A stretch of 64,000 nucleotides of DNA from Verrucomicrobiales bacterium (GTDB lineage: Bacteria; Verrucomicrobiota; Verrucomicrobiia; Limisphaerales; J093): assembly GCA_015075445.1 (NCBI GenBank), contig JABTUJ010000002.1, forward strand, positions 334,040 through 398,039. The letters are read 5' to 3'. This document shows positions 35,926 through 44,634 of the stretch, piece after piece (within the stretch, counting starts at the first letter, position 1; each line of letters starts with the position of its first letter). Both the position numbers and the translations under genes were made by a program. Below the pieces are notes generated by a model. That model was not told where the DNA came from. It did not search any database and was given only the letters and a program-made list of their open reading frames with translations.

Positions 35926-38316
35926 GCACCGACGCACGTTGTGGAACCAGCCTCCGACATACGCAAGATCGCCTTTCTGGGCAACTACCTGCCGCGCCAG
36001 TGCGGGATCGCCACGTTCACCTCGGACGTGCTCTCGGCCGTGGCTTCGGAGCACCCCCAGACCCAATGTTTCGCCGTGCCGGTCAACGACATCCCCGGCG
36101 GCTACGCGTATCCCGACGTCGTTCGCTTCGAAATCGAGGAGCAGGAGCTCCCCTCCTATCAACGCGCGGCGGACTTCGTGAACATCAGCAACGCGGACAT
36201 CGTCTGCGTGCAGCACGAATTCGGGATCTACGGCGGCCCCGCGGGCGGCCATTTGCTGGCGCTGCTGCGCGAGTTGCGGATGCCCGTGGTGACCACACTG
36301 CACACGGTGTTGCGCGAACCGAGTCCGGATCAGCGACGTGTCATGCGGGAGTTGATCGCGCGCTCGACGCGGCTGGTCGTGATGACGGAGCGTGGGCGGC
36401 AGATGCTGCAGGAGATCTACCAGGCCCCGGCGGGCCGGATTGATCTCATCGCACATGGCATTCCCGACATGCCGTTCATTGATCCCAACTATTACAAGGA
36501 CCAGTTCGGGGTGGAAGGTCGGCTGGTGTTGCTCACCTTCGGGCTGCTGTCCCCCACCAAGGGCATTGAGCACGCCCTCAATGCGCTGCCCGAGATCCTC
36601 GCGGAGTTCCCCCATGTCGTGTACATCGTGCTGGGCGCCACGCATCCCAACCTGGTCCGGGAACACGGCGAATCCTACCGGCTGAGCCTCGAACGGCTTG
36701 CCCGGAAGAACCGGGTCGAGAAGCACGTCATCTTCCACAACCGCTTCGTCGAGCTCGAGGAACTCAAGGAGTTCATCGGCGCGGCCGACCTTTACCTCAC
36801 GCCGTACTTGAACGAGGCGCAGATTACCTCCGGCACGCTGGCCTACGCGTTCGGGGCGGGCAAGGCGGTGATCTCGACGCCGTACTGGCACGCCGCCGAA
36901 CTGCTGGCCGACGGACACGGCGTGCTGGTGCCGTTCGGCGACGCCCGAGCCATCGCCCGGGAAGTCATCGGCCTGCTGCGTGACGAAATGCGCCGACACG
37001 CCATGCGCAAGCGCGCCTACAAGCAGGGACGGGAGATGGTCTGGAGTCACTCGGCGCACCTCTACATGCAGTCCTTTGAACGCGCGCGGAGCGAAGGGGC
37101 CGTCTGGTCGCGAAAGTCGTTTGCTGTGCGAACCCTCGACCAGGCGCCGCGGGACCTTCCGGAGTTGCGGCTGGACCATCTGTCGCGGATGACCGATTCG
37201 ACCGGCATCTTCCAGCACGCCCTCTTCACGGTGCCCAATTTCTCTGAAGGCTACTGCACCGACGACAACGCCCGCGCCTTCATCCTGACCGTGTTGCTGG
37301 AGGCGATGGGGACGGAAGCAGGGAAGGCCCGGACGCTGGCGACGACCTACGCCGCCTTTCTGCACCACGCCTTCAATCCCCTGACGATGCGCTTCCACAA
37401 CCACCTCAGCTTCGACCGCCACTGGCTGGATGAACAGGGATCGGAGGATTCTCATGGCCGCGCGCTCTGGGCGTTGGGCCTGGGCGTCGGTCGTTCACCC
37501 TATCGCAGTTTTCAGGTCATGTCTGGGCAAATCTTCGCCCAGGCGCTGCCGGCGGTGGCCCAGTTCAGCTCCCCACGGGCGTGGGCCTTCAGCCTGCTGG
37601 GCATCCATGAATACCTGCAGCGTCTGAATGGGGAGCGCTTCGCCCAGCAGACGCGGGAAACCCTCATGACGAGGCTCATGGACCTGTTCACCCGGACGGC
37701 GGATGCAGACTGGCCTTGGTTCGAGGACGTCCTGTCCTACGATAACGCCAAGCTGGCCCATGCCCTGATCCTGAGCGGACGGGCGACCGGGCAAGTGGAG
37801 GTGTTCGAGCGCGGGTTACAGGCGTTACGCTGGCTGGTCGAGGTGCAGACGGCGGAGGGCGGCGATTTCCGCGCCATCGGCAGCAACGGTTTCTACCCGC
37901 GTACTGGCCCCCGCGCCTGTTTCGACCAGCAGCCCATCGAGGCGCAGTCCATGGTGTCCGCCTGCCTCGAGGCTTATCGCGCCACGTCCGATGGTTGGTG
38001 GTACGAGCAGGCCCAGCGCGCCTTTGACTGGTTCCTCGGTTGGAACGACCTCGGGCTGGAACTCTACGCCCCGACCACCGGGGGGTGCCGCGATGCGCTG
38101 CACATCGACCGGGTCAACCAGAACCAGGGCGCGGAATCCACGCTGGCCTTTCTGCTCGCGCTGGCCGAAATGCATCTCATGCAGCATTCCCTCCCCTTGT
38201 CTACCCCGTCTCCTTCCGCCGCAATGCGGCCTCAGGCCGATGCGCGGTGGGCCGGGAACGGGGCGCGCCCGGGACTCCCCGCCCGGGCGACCCCGGAAGG
38301 AGCGGCGCATGGCTGA
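35917..38316 (+). CDS. GT4 glycosyltransferase fused to a C-terminal glycosidase-like domain
   Basis: Up to 799 residues. The N-terminal half (about 10-390) is a GT-B GT4 enzyme: IAFLGNYLPRQCGIATFTSDV, the nucleotide-binding end LTPYLNEAQITSGTLAYAFGAGKAVISTPY. The C-terminal half (about 420-770) is alpha-helical with the look of an (alpha/alpha)6 barrel (FSEGYCTDDNARAFILTVL, LDEQGSEDSHGRALWALG, WPWFEDVLSYDNAKLAHALI), as in several glycoside hydrolase-like families. GTG 35917 overlaps the promoter region of site L, so GTG 35941 may be the true start. It overlaps the desaturase gene by 8 bases and heads a three-gene operon. Mannoside assembly is suggested by the GH130 partner. Confidence 0.88.
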   Translation: MDDAPTHVVEPASDIRKIAFLGNYLPRQCGIATFTSDVLSAVASEHPQTQCFAVPVNDIPGGYAYPDVVRFEIEEQELPSYQRAADFVNISNADIVCVQHEFGIYGGPAGGHLLALLRELRMPVVTTLHTVLREPSPDQRRVMRELIARSTRLVVMTERGRQMLQEIYQAPAGRIDLIAHGIPDMPFIDPNYYKDQFGVEGRLVLLTFGLLSPTKGIEHALNALPEILAEFPHVVYIVLGATHPNLVREHGESYRLSLERLARKNRVEKHVIFHNRFVELEELKEFIGAADLYLTPYLNEAQITSGTLAYAFGAGKAVISTPYWHAAELLADGHGVLVPFGDARAIAREVIGLLRDEMRRHAMRKRAYKQGREMVWSHSAHLYMQSFERARSEGAVWSRKSFAVRTLDQAPRDLPELRLDHLSRMTDSTGIFQHALFTVPNFSEGYCTDDNARAFILTVLLEAMGTEAGKARTLATTYAAFLHHAFNPLTMRFHNHLSFDRHWLDEQGSEDSHGRALWALGLGVGRSPYRSFQVMSGQIFAQALPAVAQFSSPRAWAFSLLGIHEYLQRLNGERFAQQTRETLMTRLMDLFTRTADADWPWFEDVLSYDNAKLAHALILSGRATGQVEVFERGLQALRWLVEVQTAEGGDFRAIGSNGFYPRTGPRACFDQQPIEAQSMVSACLEAYRATSDGWWYEQAQRAFDWFLGWNDLGLELYAPTTGGCRDALHIDRVNQNQGAESTLAFLLALAEMHLMQHSLPLSTPSPSAAMRPQADARWAGNGARPGLPARATPEGAAHG

Positions 38317-39334
38317 CTCCGACCGGGATTCGCTCGCCGGCGCTCGAGGCGAGGTCGTCCGGAGCATGGAACCCTTTCTTCGGGAGCATATCGATTCCTT
38401 GCTCAAACCCGTGGAGGAGAGCTGGCAACCCGCCGATCTTCTGCCGGATATGGCGGCGGGGGATTGGCGGAGCCAACTCAGCGAGTTCCGTGAGCGCGCC
38501 CAGGCGCTGCCCGACGAACTGCTGGTGTGCCTGGTGGGCGACATGATCACTGAGGAGGCCCTCCCGTCTTACCAAACGTGGCTGAACCGGTTGCAGGGCG
38601 TTGAGGATCCATCAGGGACAAGCGATGCTCCCTGGGCACGCTGGGGTCGCGGTTGGACGGCGGAGGAGAACCGGCATGGTGACCTGCTCAACCAGTACCT
38701 CTACCTCTCAGGGCGGGTGGACATGCGGGCCATCCAGACCTCGATCCAGTATTTGATCAACCACGGCTTCGACCCCCACACCGGGGATGATCCGTACTTG
38801 GGATTCGTCTATACCACGTTCCAAGAGCGGGCTACCAAGATCTCGCATCGCAATGTCGGCGACCTGGGGAAACGCGCCGGGGAAGACCGGCTCCATCGCA
38901 TCTGCGGCCTGATCGCAGCGGATGAAGCCCGCCATGAGCGGGCCTACAAGCTGTTCATGTCCCGGATCTTCACCCTGGACCCCAACGGTGCCGTCCTGGC
39001 GTTTGCTCAGATGATGCGCACCACGATTGTCATGCCGGCCCAGTTGATGGGGCCCGGCGGCGATCCCAGCCTCTTTGCCCGGTTCTCCCGCGTGGCCCAG
39101 AAGGCGGGCGTTTACACCGCGGCGGATTACGCCGGCATCATCGCCGCGCTGCTGGCGGACTGGAACGTGGCACGGTTGCGGGGCCTCTCCGGCGAGGCGG
39201 CCGAAGCCCAGGACTATCTCTGCGGCCTGGCGCACCGCTATCAGCGGCTCGCCGATCGTCGGGAACGTTCCAAGGTGGGCGACGCCGAGCCGTTCCCTTG
39301 GATCTCCAAGCGCGTGGTCCGTGGGACTGGTTGA
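38309..39334 (+). CDS. Di-iron acyl-ACP desaturase-like protein
   Basis: 341 residues. Two E-x-x-H iron-binding motifs are present (TAEENRHGDLL near residue 112 and AADEARHERAY near residue 208), with the surrounding WGRGWTAEE and GDDPYLGFVYTTFQERATKISHRN segments of soluble stearoyl-ACP-type desaturases. These introduce double bonds into acyl chains bound to acyl carrier protein. The overlap with the glycosyltransferase gene and the 3-base gap to GH130 make one operon. A desaturase between two mannoside enzymes is unexpected and may point to a glycolipid. Confidence 0.88.
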   Translation: MADSDRDSLAGARGEVVRSMEPFLREHIDSLLKPVEESWQPADLLPDMAAGDWRSQLSEFRERAQALPDELLVCLVGDMITEEALPSYQTWLNRLQGVEDPSGTSDAPWARWGRGWTAEENRHGDLLNQYLYLSGRVDMRAIQTSIQYLINHGFDPHTGDDPYLGFVYTTFQERATKISHRNVGDLGKRAGEDRLHRICGLIAADEARHERAYKLFMSRIFTLDPNGAVLAFAQMMRTTIVMPAQLMGPGGDPSLFARFSRVAQKAGVYTAADYAGIIAALLADWNVARLRGLSGEAAEAQDYLCGLAHRYQRLADRRERSKVGDAEPFPWISKRVVRGTG

Positions 39335-39337
39335 ACC

Positions 39338-40792
39338 TTGAGCTCCCTTCGCATCCAACGCTCCGGAGTGGTGCTGCACCCCGACCGCACCCGGGTGCTG
39401 CTCCGGCCGTTCCTGCTTCCCAACGAGGCGCGCGCCCGGACCATCTGCGCCCAGGTCATGGCCCTGTCCGAAAGCGACGTGCATGGGCTCTGGGAGCAGG
39501 TGCGGGCCGACTTTGGCAAGCGCCATGCACAGACCCGCGAATTCCTCCGACACCGCTTCGAGCAAGCTCGCCATTGTCTCCCCAACGACCCGACACTCTC
39601 GGAAGAACGGACGATGCTGCTCGGGGCGTACTTTAGCCACGAGTACTCGCTCGAGGCGGCGGCGCTCTTCAATCCCTCCATCGTGCCTCATCCCGATCAG
39701 TCCCGTCTCCCCACGGGCTCGCTGCGGTTCATCCTCAGCCTCCGGGCCACCGGCGAAGGGCACATCTCCTCGCTCACCTTTCGCACGGGCTCCCTGGACG
39801 CCCGCGGCCGCATCACGGTCGACCCGGCAACCCGGTACTGCCTCGAGCCGGTACAGATTCCCAGCGCGTCCTATGAGAAGGACATCTTTGAGCGAAAGCT
39901 GCGCGAATTGGGGTTGGTCGGAGATTTTACCCGGCATACGCTGCAACACTTGGGCGCCAGGTTCACGCTCGAGGAACTGCGCACGGCCCTCCGGGGCGCC
40001 AAGACGCAACTGGGCACCCATGACCGGCAAACGGAAGCCGTGAGCCGCAAAACCCTCATGCTGGCCCAGTCGAATTATGAAGTCCAGTTCGCCGCCGACT
40101 CGCAACCCTCCGAACGCGTGCTGTTTCCGGTCACCCCCTCCCAGAGCAACGGCATCGAGGACGCGCGCTTCGTCCGGTTCCGGAACGACGACGGAGCGCA
40201 GACCTATTATGCGACCTACACCGCCTATGACGGGAAGCTGGTGTTGCCCCAGTTCATCGAGACGCCCGATTTCCTGCATTTCAAGTTCATCACGCTGAAC
40301 GGACCGGCAGTTCAGAACAAGGGCATGGCGCTGTTTCCGCGCAAAGTCCAGGGCCACTATGCGATGCTCAGCCGGCAGGACAAGGAGAACATCTACCTCA
40401 TGTTCTCCGACCATCTCCACTTCTGGAACACGGCCCAGTTCCTCCTGGGCCCCCGGCATCCCTGGGAATTCATCCAGATGGGGAACTGCGGTTCACCAAT
40501 CGAAACGGAGGCGGGCTGGCTCGTGCTCAGCCACGGCGTTGGCGCCATGCGCAAGTACTGCCTGGGTGCCTTTCTGCTGGACCGGGACGACCCGTCCCGG
40601 GTTCTGGGCCGCCTGCGGGAACCGCTGCTGACGCCGAACGCGAGCGAGCGGGAAGGCTATGTGCCGAACGTCGTCTACTCGTGCGGCAGCCTTGTGCATG
40701 GGTCGCAACTCATCATTCCCTACGCGATGTCTGATTACGCCACCTCCTTCGCCACCCTCTCGCTCCATGCCGTGTTGTCGGCCATGGAATAG
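39338..40792 (+). CDS. GH130 family mannoside phosphorylase-like protein
   Basis: 484 residues from a TTG start. Five-bladed beta-propeller motifs of GH130 are evident: ALFNPSIVPHPDQ, NGIEDARFVRF (with the ED catalytic-region Asp), KGMALFPRKVQGHYAMLSRQDKENIYLMFSDHLHFW, GNCGSPIETEAGWLVLSHGVG and VPNVVYSCGSLVHGSQLIIPYAMSD. GH130 enzymes phosphorolyse or hydrolyse beta-mannosides. An N-terminal alpha-helical extension (residues about 30-110) places it with the longer members. Last gene of the operon. Confidence 0.92.
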   Translation: MSSLRIQRSGVVLHPDRTRVLLRPFLLPNEARARTICAQVMALSESDVHGLWEQVRADFGKRHAQTREFLRHRFEQARHCLPNDPTLSEERTMLLGAYFSHEYSLEAAALFNPSIVPHPDQSRLPTGSLRFILSLRATGEGHISSLTFRTGSLDARGRITVDPATRYCLEPVQIPSASYEKDIFERKLRELGLVGDFTRHTLQHLGARFTLEELRTALRGAKTQLGTHDRQTEAVSRKTLMLAQSNYEVQFAADSQPSERVLFPVTPSQSNGIEDARFVRFRNDDGAQTYYATYTAYDGKLVLPQFIETPDFLHFKFITLNGPAVQNKGMALFPRKVQGHYAMLSRQDKENIYLMFSDHLHFWNTAQFLLGPRHPWEFIQMGNCGSPIETEAGWLVLSHGVGAMRKYCLGAFLLDRDDPSRVLGRLREPLLTPNASEREGYVPNVVYSCGSLVHGSQLIIPYAMSDYATSFATLSLHAVLSAME

Positions 40793-40944
40793 CATCGCAG
40801 CTCGGGGAACCCCTGGCCGGCAACGGGTGCGCATGCCCAGGACTGCCATGGCCAGAAATACAGGCGGGGGAGCCACGGCGAGCTCGCGGATCCGCTCTGA
40901 GACGCGGCTTCTGACGACTTCCGTCGTGAGGGCGTAGTAGTAGG
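40793..40944. other. Gap at the far end of the integrated element
   Basis: No gene seen. The left border of the tRNA-Arg element should lie near here because the operon to the left looks chromosomal and the gene to the right belongs to the element. I could not find a copy of the tRNA 3' end that would mark the attachment site. Confidence 0.4.
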
Positions 40945-41571
40945 TCAGTCCGGCCCGGCCCGCCAGGTCCTCAGGCGCTGGTCCAGCAGGTGCAACTGGC
41001 GCAGGGTCTCATCCTCCGCCTCCTTGAGCCGGTCCTCGATCTCCCGCGCCCCCAGCCCCACCAGCGAGGAGGCCAGCCGGTGGACGGTGAGCGTCTTGCG
41101 GATGGCCGCCCCGAGTTCCGCCCCCAACTGCCGCACCGACTCGACCGTGACCAACTCGCCCCGTTGCCGCGCGAGCTCAAGCTCCGCCATCGCCACCTTC
41201 ACGGCCATGAGCTTCGAGCGCAGGTGCGGCTCGAGTTCGTCCAACTCGTCCTCGTCGACCCCGCCGAACTGCGCCAGGTACGTGCGCCAGGCCGCCACGT
41301 CATAGCGGCCATCGGGCTTTCGACCGGGGTTGCCCTCCCGTTTCAGATGCCGTTGGACCGTGCGCCGGTCGCAGCCCAGGGCCTGGGCCAGCTCGACAAT
41401 CGTGCGCACGTGACTCGCCCCGGCCAGGTCCTTCCCGGCCAGGTACGCGGTGACCAGCGCCCGTTGACTCGCGGTCAGGGGACTGCCCACCGCCGTGCGC
41501 TTGACGATGTTCGCCAGGTCCCGGCGCAGCAGCATCTCCGCTTCCTGCGGAGCCAGCCCGATCTTCTCCAT
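40945..41571 (-). CDS. HTH protein, terminase-small-subunit-like
   Basis: 208 residues. A central helix-turn-helix (VRTIVELAQALGCDRRTVQRHLKREGNPGRKPDGRYDVAAWRTYLAQFG) has the Nu1/terminase-small or DNA-packaging wing, followed by a long coiled coil (LRSKLMAVKVAMAELELARQRGELVTVESVRQLGAELGAAIRKTL). Phage terminase small subunits combine exactly such an HTH with a coiled coil and recognise packaging sites. A large subunit is absent. Other HTH regulators with coiled coils cannot be excluded. It is the last gene of the element. Confidence 0.6.
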   Translation of the reverse strand: MEKIGLAPQEAEMLLRRDLANIVKRTAVGSPLTASQRALVTAYLAGKDLAGASHVRTIVELAQALGCDRRTVQRHLKREGNPGRKPDGRYDVAAWRTYLAQFGGVDEDELDELEPHLRSKLMAVKVAMAELELARQRGELVTVESVRQLGAELGAAIRKTLTVHRLASSLVGLGAREIEDRLKEAEDETLRQLHLLDQRLRTWRAGPD

Positions 41572-41630
41572 ACCATAGGGGGGACGCTGAAGTCCCGAAG
41601 GAGACCGACCGGGAAAGGGCCGGGAGAGCG

Positions 41631-41903
41631 TTAGGAAGCCCGGGAAGGCCGGCGGGCCGGCGCCCGGGGGGTGGTGGAGGTCTTGGGGGAACGCGAACGC
41701 CTGGGAGGCTCACCCAGATCCGCGGCGAACCGGTCCAGGAGCAGCCGCTGGAGGGTCGAGGCGGGCCGGGTCCGGCTGATCTCCCAGTTCTGCAGGGTCC
41801 GCACCGGGCAGCCGAGCACTTCCGCCGCTTGCGACTGCGAGAGGCCCATCGCCGCCCGCCACGCCTTGATCGCCCGCTCGAAGCTCCGGTCCACACCCGC
41901 CAT
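41631..41903 (-). CDS. XRE-family HTH regulator
   Basis: 90 residues from ATG 41903. Residues about 10-58 are a Cro/CI-type helix-turn-helix (IKAWRAAMGLSQSQAAEVLGCPVRTLQNWEISRTRPAS), followed by a short basic Ser/Pro-rich tail. Size suggests an element-borne repressor. The amidotransferase frame overlaps it on the same strand in a different frame, which is explained by a probable frameshift at that gene's end. Confidence 0.82.
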   Translation of the reverse strand: MAGVDRSFERAIKAWRAAMGLSQSQAAEVLGCPVRTLQNWEISRTRPASTLQRLLLDRFAADLGEPPRRSRSPKTSTTPRAPARRPSRAS

Positions 41904-42456
41904 ACGCGAACAGAGTAGGCGGGCGCTGACCCCTGTCAACGCCCGCACCGAAGGCCTCGGTCCCCCGGGCTGCGAACCACACCCAGCGCGAGGGACTCGC
42001 CACCTGCCCGAAGAACTCCGCCCGCTCCGCCGCCGTGGTCCCGTGCGCGAGCAGGGCCGCCGCCCGGGTGTCGGACCATTCCCCGCCCGGGATCTCGAGG
42101 CCCGCCTTCCCGGCCCGCTCCAGCGCCTCCTGCCAGCCCAGCCAGGTGCCGTTCTGGAAGAGGACGGTGCGGGCCGAGCCGGCCGTGGCCAGCCCCGCCC
42201 GCGGCGACACCGGGAAGGGATGGCGCAGGGCGGGGGTCACGCCGCCGACGCTGGCGATGCGAAAGTGGATGACGATCTCGCCGGCCTTGCGCCGGGCGAG
42301 CAGCTCGATCTGGTCCAACGTGTCGGTCTTGAACCAGTGGACCATGCCCGCCTCCCGCCACGCGATCCCCGCACCGTGCGGGTTGCCGAGTTCGCAGAGT
42401 TCGAGAAGGCGCCGGCTGGGCCGGACCTTGGGGGGACAAATGAGGATCACGCACAT
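41710..42456 (-). CDS. Class II glutamine amidotransferase-like (Ntn hydrolase)
   Basis: About 175 residues are convincing. The protein begins MCVILICPPK, giving a nucleophile Cys2 after Met removal, then NPHGAGIAWRE, VIHFRIASVGG, LFQNGTWLGW and EWSDTRAAA, the ordered motifs of GAT class II domains that release ammonia from glutamine. After about position 41945 the frame runs over the XRE gene with low-complexity sequence, so a frameshift near 41945 probably replaced the natural end. It starts 28 bases after the amidoligase gene. Amidoligase/GAT-II gene pairs have been described from comparative genomics as peptide- or metabolite-modifying systems. Confidence 0.72.
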   Translation of the reverse strand: MCVILICPPKVRPSRRLLELCELGNPHGAGIAWREAGMVHWFKTDTLDQIELLARRKAGEIVIHFRIASVGGVTPALRHPFPVSPRAGLATAGSARTVLFQNGTWLGWQEALERAGKAGLEIPGGEWSDTRAAALLAHGTTAAERAEFFGQVASPSRWVWFAARGTEAFGAGVDRGQRPPTLFAYGGCGPELRAGDQGVAGGDGPLAVASGGSARLPGADPAELGDQPDPARLDPPAAAPGPVRRGSG

Positions 42457-42484
42457 GGCTTTGTCCTGGGGTTCGGGGTGGCGG

Positions 42485-43507
42485 TTAGGCGGCGGCCTGG
42501 GTCGGCGGGACCGGCTCGGGGGTCGGTTGGGCCGGGGGCGGCGGAACCGCCGGGGTGAAGAAGGGGGCCGGCCACTTGCGGTCGAAGGTGTGGGCGGCGT
42601 TGCTCACCACCTCCTTCATGCTCGGGAACTTCTGGTGCATCACCCCGAAGAGCCCGTAGGCCGGCTCGCTGGAAGTCCCGCTCACCGACCACCGCAGCAG
42701 GTGCCACATCCGCTCGAGGGCCTCGACCGCCGTCTTGGTCCGCAGTCGGGGGGCGTCCGGCTTCCAGGGGCAGACCCGCTTGACCGCCCGGCACTTGCTC
42801 ACCAGCCCCAGCGCAGTGGCCACGTGATGGAGGATCTTGTACTCGTTCAAGGTGGCCGCGAACGCGCGGAACTCGACGCAGGGGGCCGCGTTGAGCAGCT
42901 TCTGGAAGTTGACCATCCCCCGTCCCGTGGACCGCACCAGCTCCACGACCCGTTCGCTCGGCGCTTTGGTCGCCTTGGCCAGGTTCTCGAAGGCCGGCTT
43001 GCTCAGCGGCAGGCAATAGTGGTTGCGGTGCCGGTCGGTGCCGGTCTGGGCGAAGATCGGCCAGGCGTTGTCGTGCGCGTTGCTCGCCAGGCGATAGCCG
43101 AACTCGAGCAGCCCCTTGGGGTCGTTCGTCAGTCAGCCCAGGCCGACGGTGACGTGCAGCCCGCAGCTCGGGTTGACCCGGCCGCCGATGGCCACGATGA
43201 ACCGGACCATGTCGATCAGCGCCCGGATGCCCGCATCACCCTTGAGCCGGGGGCTGACGAACTCGCACGCCTGATAGCCGCGGGGGATATTGATGCTGCC
43301 GTCCCGGTCCGCCCGCCAGAGCTCGCCGTTGAAGGTGGGGGCATGGAGGACTTCGCCCCCCGGGGTGCGGCCCACGGTGACCGGGTTGCCCCGGTGGTAG
43401 CTCCCCACTTCGAGGCCACTGCTGTGGGGAATGACGGTCTCGATCTCGACCCCGAACTCAAGCTCGGCCGCCGTCTCATCTGGTGCTGCTAGCTTCCTTG
43501 GTTGCAT
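42485..43507 (-). pseudogene. Amidoligase-type (COOH-NH2 ligase) gene with in-frame TGA
   Basis: One frame from 43507 to 42485 (about 340 codons) interrupted only by TGA at 43135-43133. The N-terminal part shows the amidoligase signature: FGVEIETVIP, a segment with GELWRADRDGSINI and CEFVSPRLKGDAG, and NPSCGLHVTVGLG, followed by the stop and then LTNDPKGLLEFGYRLASNAHDNAWPIF and RHRNHYCLPLSKPAFENLAK, ending in a Pro-rich tail. A tryptophan (TGG) is likely the ancestral codon. Amidoligase_2 proteins have a glutamine-synthetase-like fold and form amide bonds with ATP. Immediately upstream of the glutamine amidotransferase. Confidence 0.75.
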
Positions 43508-43549
43508 CTGTTACTCCTTCTTGTTCTGCAGCTTAGGTTGTGCTGCTGT

Positions 43550-43590
43550 ATAAGGGATATACGCTGGCCGCGTTGGGTGACAATGGAAAA
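43550..43590 (-). promoter_or_regulatory. Upstream module 1 of the element (repeated at 44635)
   Basis: The sequence GGGATATACGCTGGCCGCGTT followed by GGGTGACAATGGA (about 43554-43587) closely matches AGGGTATGCGCTGACCGCGT and ATAACGACAATGGA at about 44638-44671. Each copy lies about 50 bases upstream of a minus-strand gene start (43507 and 44597). On the minus strand it would present TCCATTGTC and TATACCC/TATCCC elements. Probable shared promoter or operator. Confidence 0.5.
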
Positions 43591-43624
43591 AAACGTCCCC
43601 GGCTCATTTTGTTCCGGGGACGTT
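43585..43624 (-). terminator. Rho-independent terminator
   Basis: Perfect 11-bp inverted repeat AACGTCCCCGG (43592-43602) and CCGGGGACGTT (43614-43624) around an 11-base loop. On the minus strand the stem is followed by seven T residues, so it ends transcription of the gene at 43694-44374. Confidence 0.88.
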
Positions 43625-43693
43625 GAAGGAAGGCAGGTTAAGCGGACTCTTTTAGGCTTGGGAGAGACTCTCCCTGCATCGCTGGCAAGCGTG

Positions 43694-44374
43694 TCAGATC
43701 AGGGAGAGTTGCTGGGGCTGGCCCAGCGCCGGGCCGGGAGCCGGCAGGGGAACTTCCGCGTGCACCTGCCGCCGGATCTCCTCCCACCCGTCCCGGAGCA
43801 CCCGCTTGCCCAGCTCATCATGCTGGCGGTAGTGCCCCGAGAGGAGCGTCACCAGCGTGCGGCGCTCCCGGCCCTCCGGCGTGTGCCCGTCCAGGAAGAC
43901 AGGGAGCATCCCGCGCCACTCGGCTTCATCGACCGGGCGCTGCGGCTGGGGCGGTTGCGGGAGCATCGCGAGCCAGGTCCAGAAGCAGTTCAGGGAACGG
44001 GGCGGCAGCCAGAGCTTGTAGCGCTTGGCTTCTCGGTAGAGCCGGCCCTGTTCGCTGCGCGCCCCGCGCACCGCGTGGTACTCGAGCCCGCAGAACTGGG
44101 GCGTCATCCCGCGGCCGTGGTGGGTTTCCCGCCGGCAGAGCGCGGCGTAGTCCCGGCGGGCGATCTCGGCCAGCGCCCGGGGGAGCTCGCGCGGGGGCGG
44201 GAACACGTCCTCGAAGAGACCGCAGATCAGGAGCGGCTTCATGCCCGAGGCGGTGAGCGCCCGCTCGGCCCGCGCGAGGCCAGCCGGCCACCCCAGGCGC
44301 AGGGACTTCACCGCCACCGATTTCCAGGCCGCCTCCGACCAGCCTTCGGTGTCGCGCTTTTCCATCGTGTTCAT
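43694..44374 (-). CDS. Hypothetical protein of the integrated element
   Basis: 226 residues from ATG 44374. The N-terminal part (WKSVAVKSLRLGWPAGLARAERAL...KPLLICGLFEDVFPPP) and the motif CRRETHHGRGMTPQFCG stand out; the N-terminal segment is vaguely like the helical C-terminal domain of RarA/MgsA AAA+ proteins, which mediates tetramerisation, but there is no ATPase domain. No function assigned. It ends at a strong terminator and starts 13 bases after the preceding gene, forming a two-gene unit. Confidence 0.6.
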   Translation of the reverse strand: MNTMEKRDTEGWSEAAWKSVAVKSLRLGWPAGLARAERALTASGMKPLLICGLFEDVFPPPRELPRALAEIARRDYAALCRRETHHGRGMTPQFCGLEYHAVRGARSEQGRLYREAKRYKLWLPPRSLNCFWTWLAMLPQPPQPQRPVDEAEWRGMLPVFLDGHTPEGRERRTLVTLLSGHYRQHDELGKRVLRDGWEEIRRQVHAEVPLPAPGPALGQPQQLSLI

Positions 44375-44387
44375 GGGGTGCGTCACT

Positions 44388-44597
44388 TCAGGGGTTCGGG
44401 TCCCATCCCGCCGCGCGTTCCGCCGCCTGGATGCGGGCCTGCAACTCATCGTCCTCCGGGAATCGGGCCACGGCCCGGCAGCGATGGAAGGCGGGGAGCT
44501 TGGCGCACCGTCGCACGAAGTTCAGGGCCGCTGTCTCGTCCGTGGCCCAGACGGTCAGACTGGGCCGACCGTCCACAAGGAGGTCATATACTCGCAT
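44388..44597 (-). CDS. Small hypothetical protein of the integrated element
   Basis: 69 residues, ATG 44597 with a strong ribosome-binding site (AAAGGAGAGAC). The product MRVYDLLVDGRPSLTVWATD is followed by ETAALNFVRRCAKLPAFHRCRAVARF; a compact alpha/beta protein is likely. No family recognised. Upstream lies module 2 of the repeated promoter-like sequence. Confidence 0.6.
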   Translation of the reverse strand: MRVYDLLVDGRPSLTVWATDETAALNFVRRCAKLPAFHRCRAVARFPEDDELQARIQAAERAAGWDPNP

Positions 44598-44634
44598 TGT
44601 CTCTCCTTTCAGTTGTCTTGCTGTTTCCACAGTT

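Noticed and set aside
40793..41000. Left attachment site of the tRNA-Arg element
   Set aside because: I searched by eye for a copy of the tRNA 3' end and found none, so only an approximate boundary is given.
42447..43016. Alternative minus-strand frame over the amidoligase gene
   Set aside because: Arg/Gly/Pro-rich shadow; the other frame continues the amidoligase motifs through the TGA.
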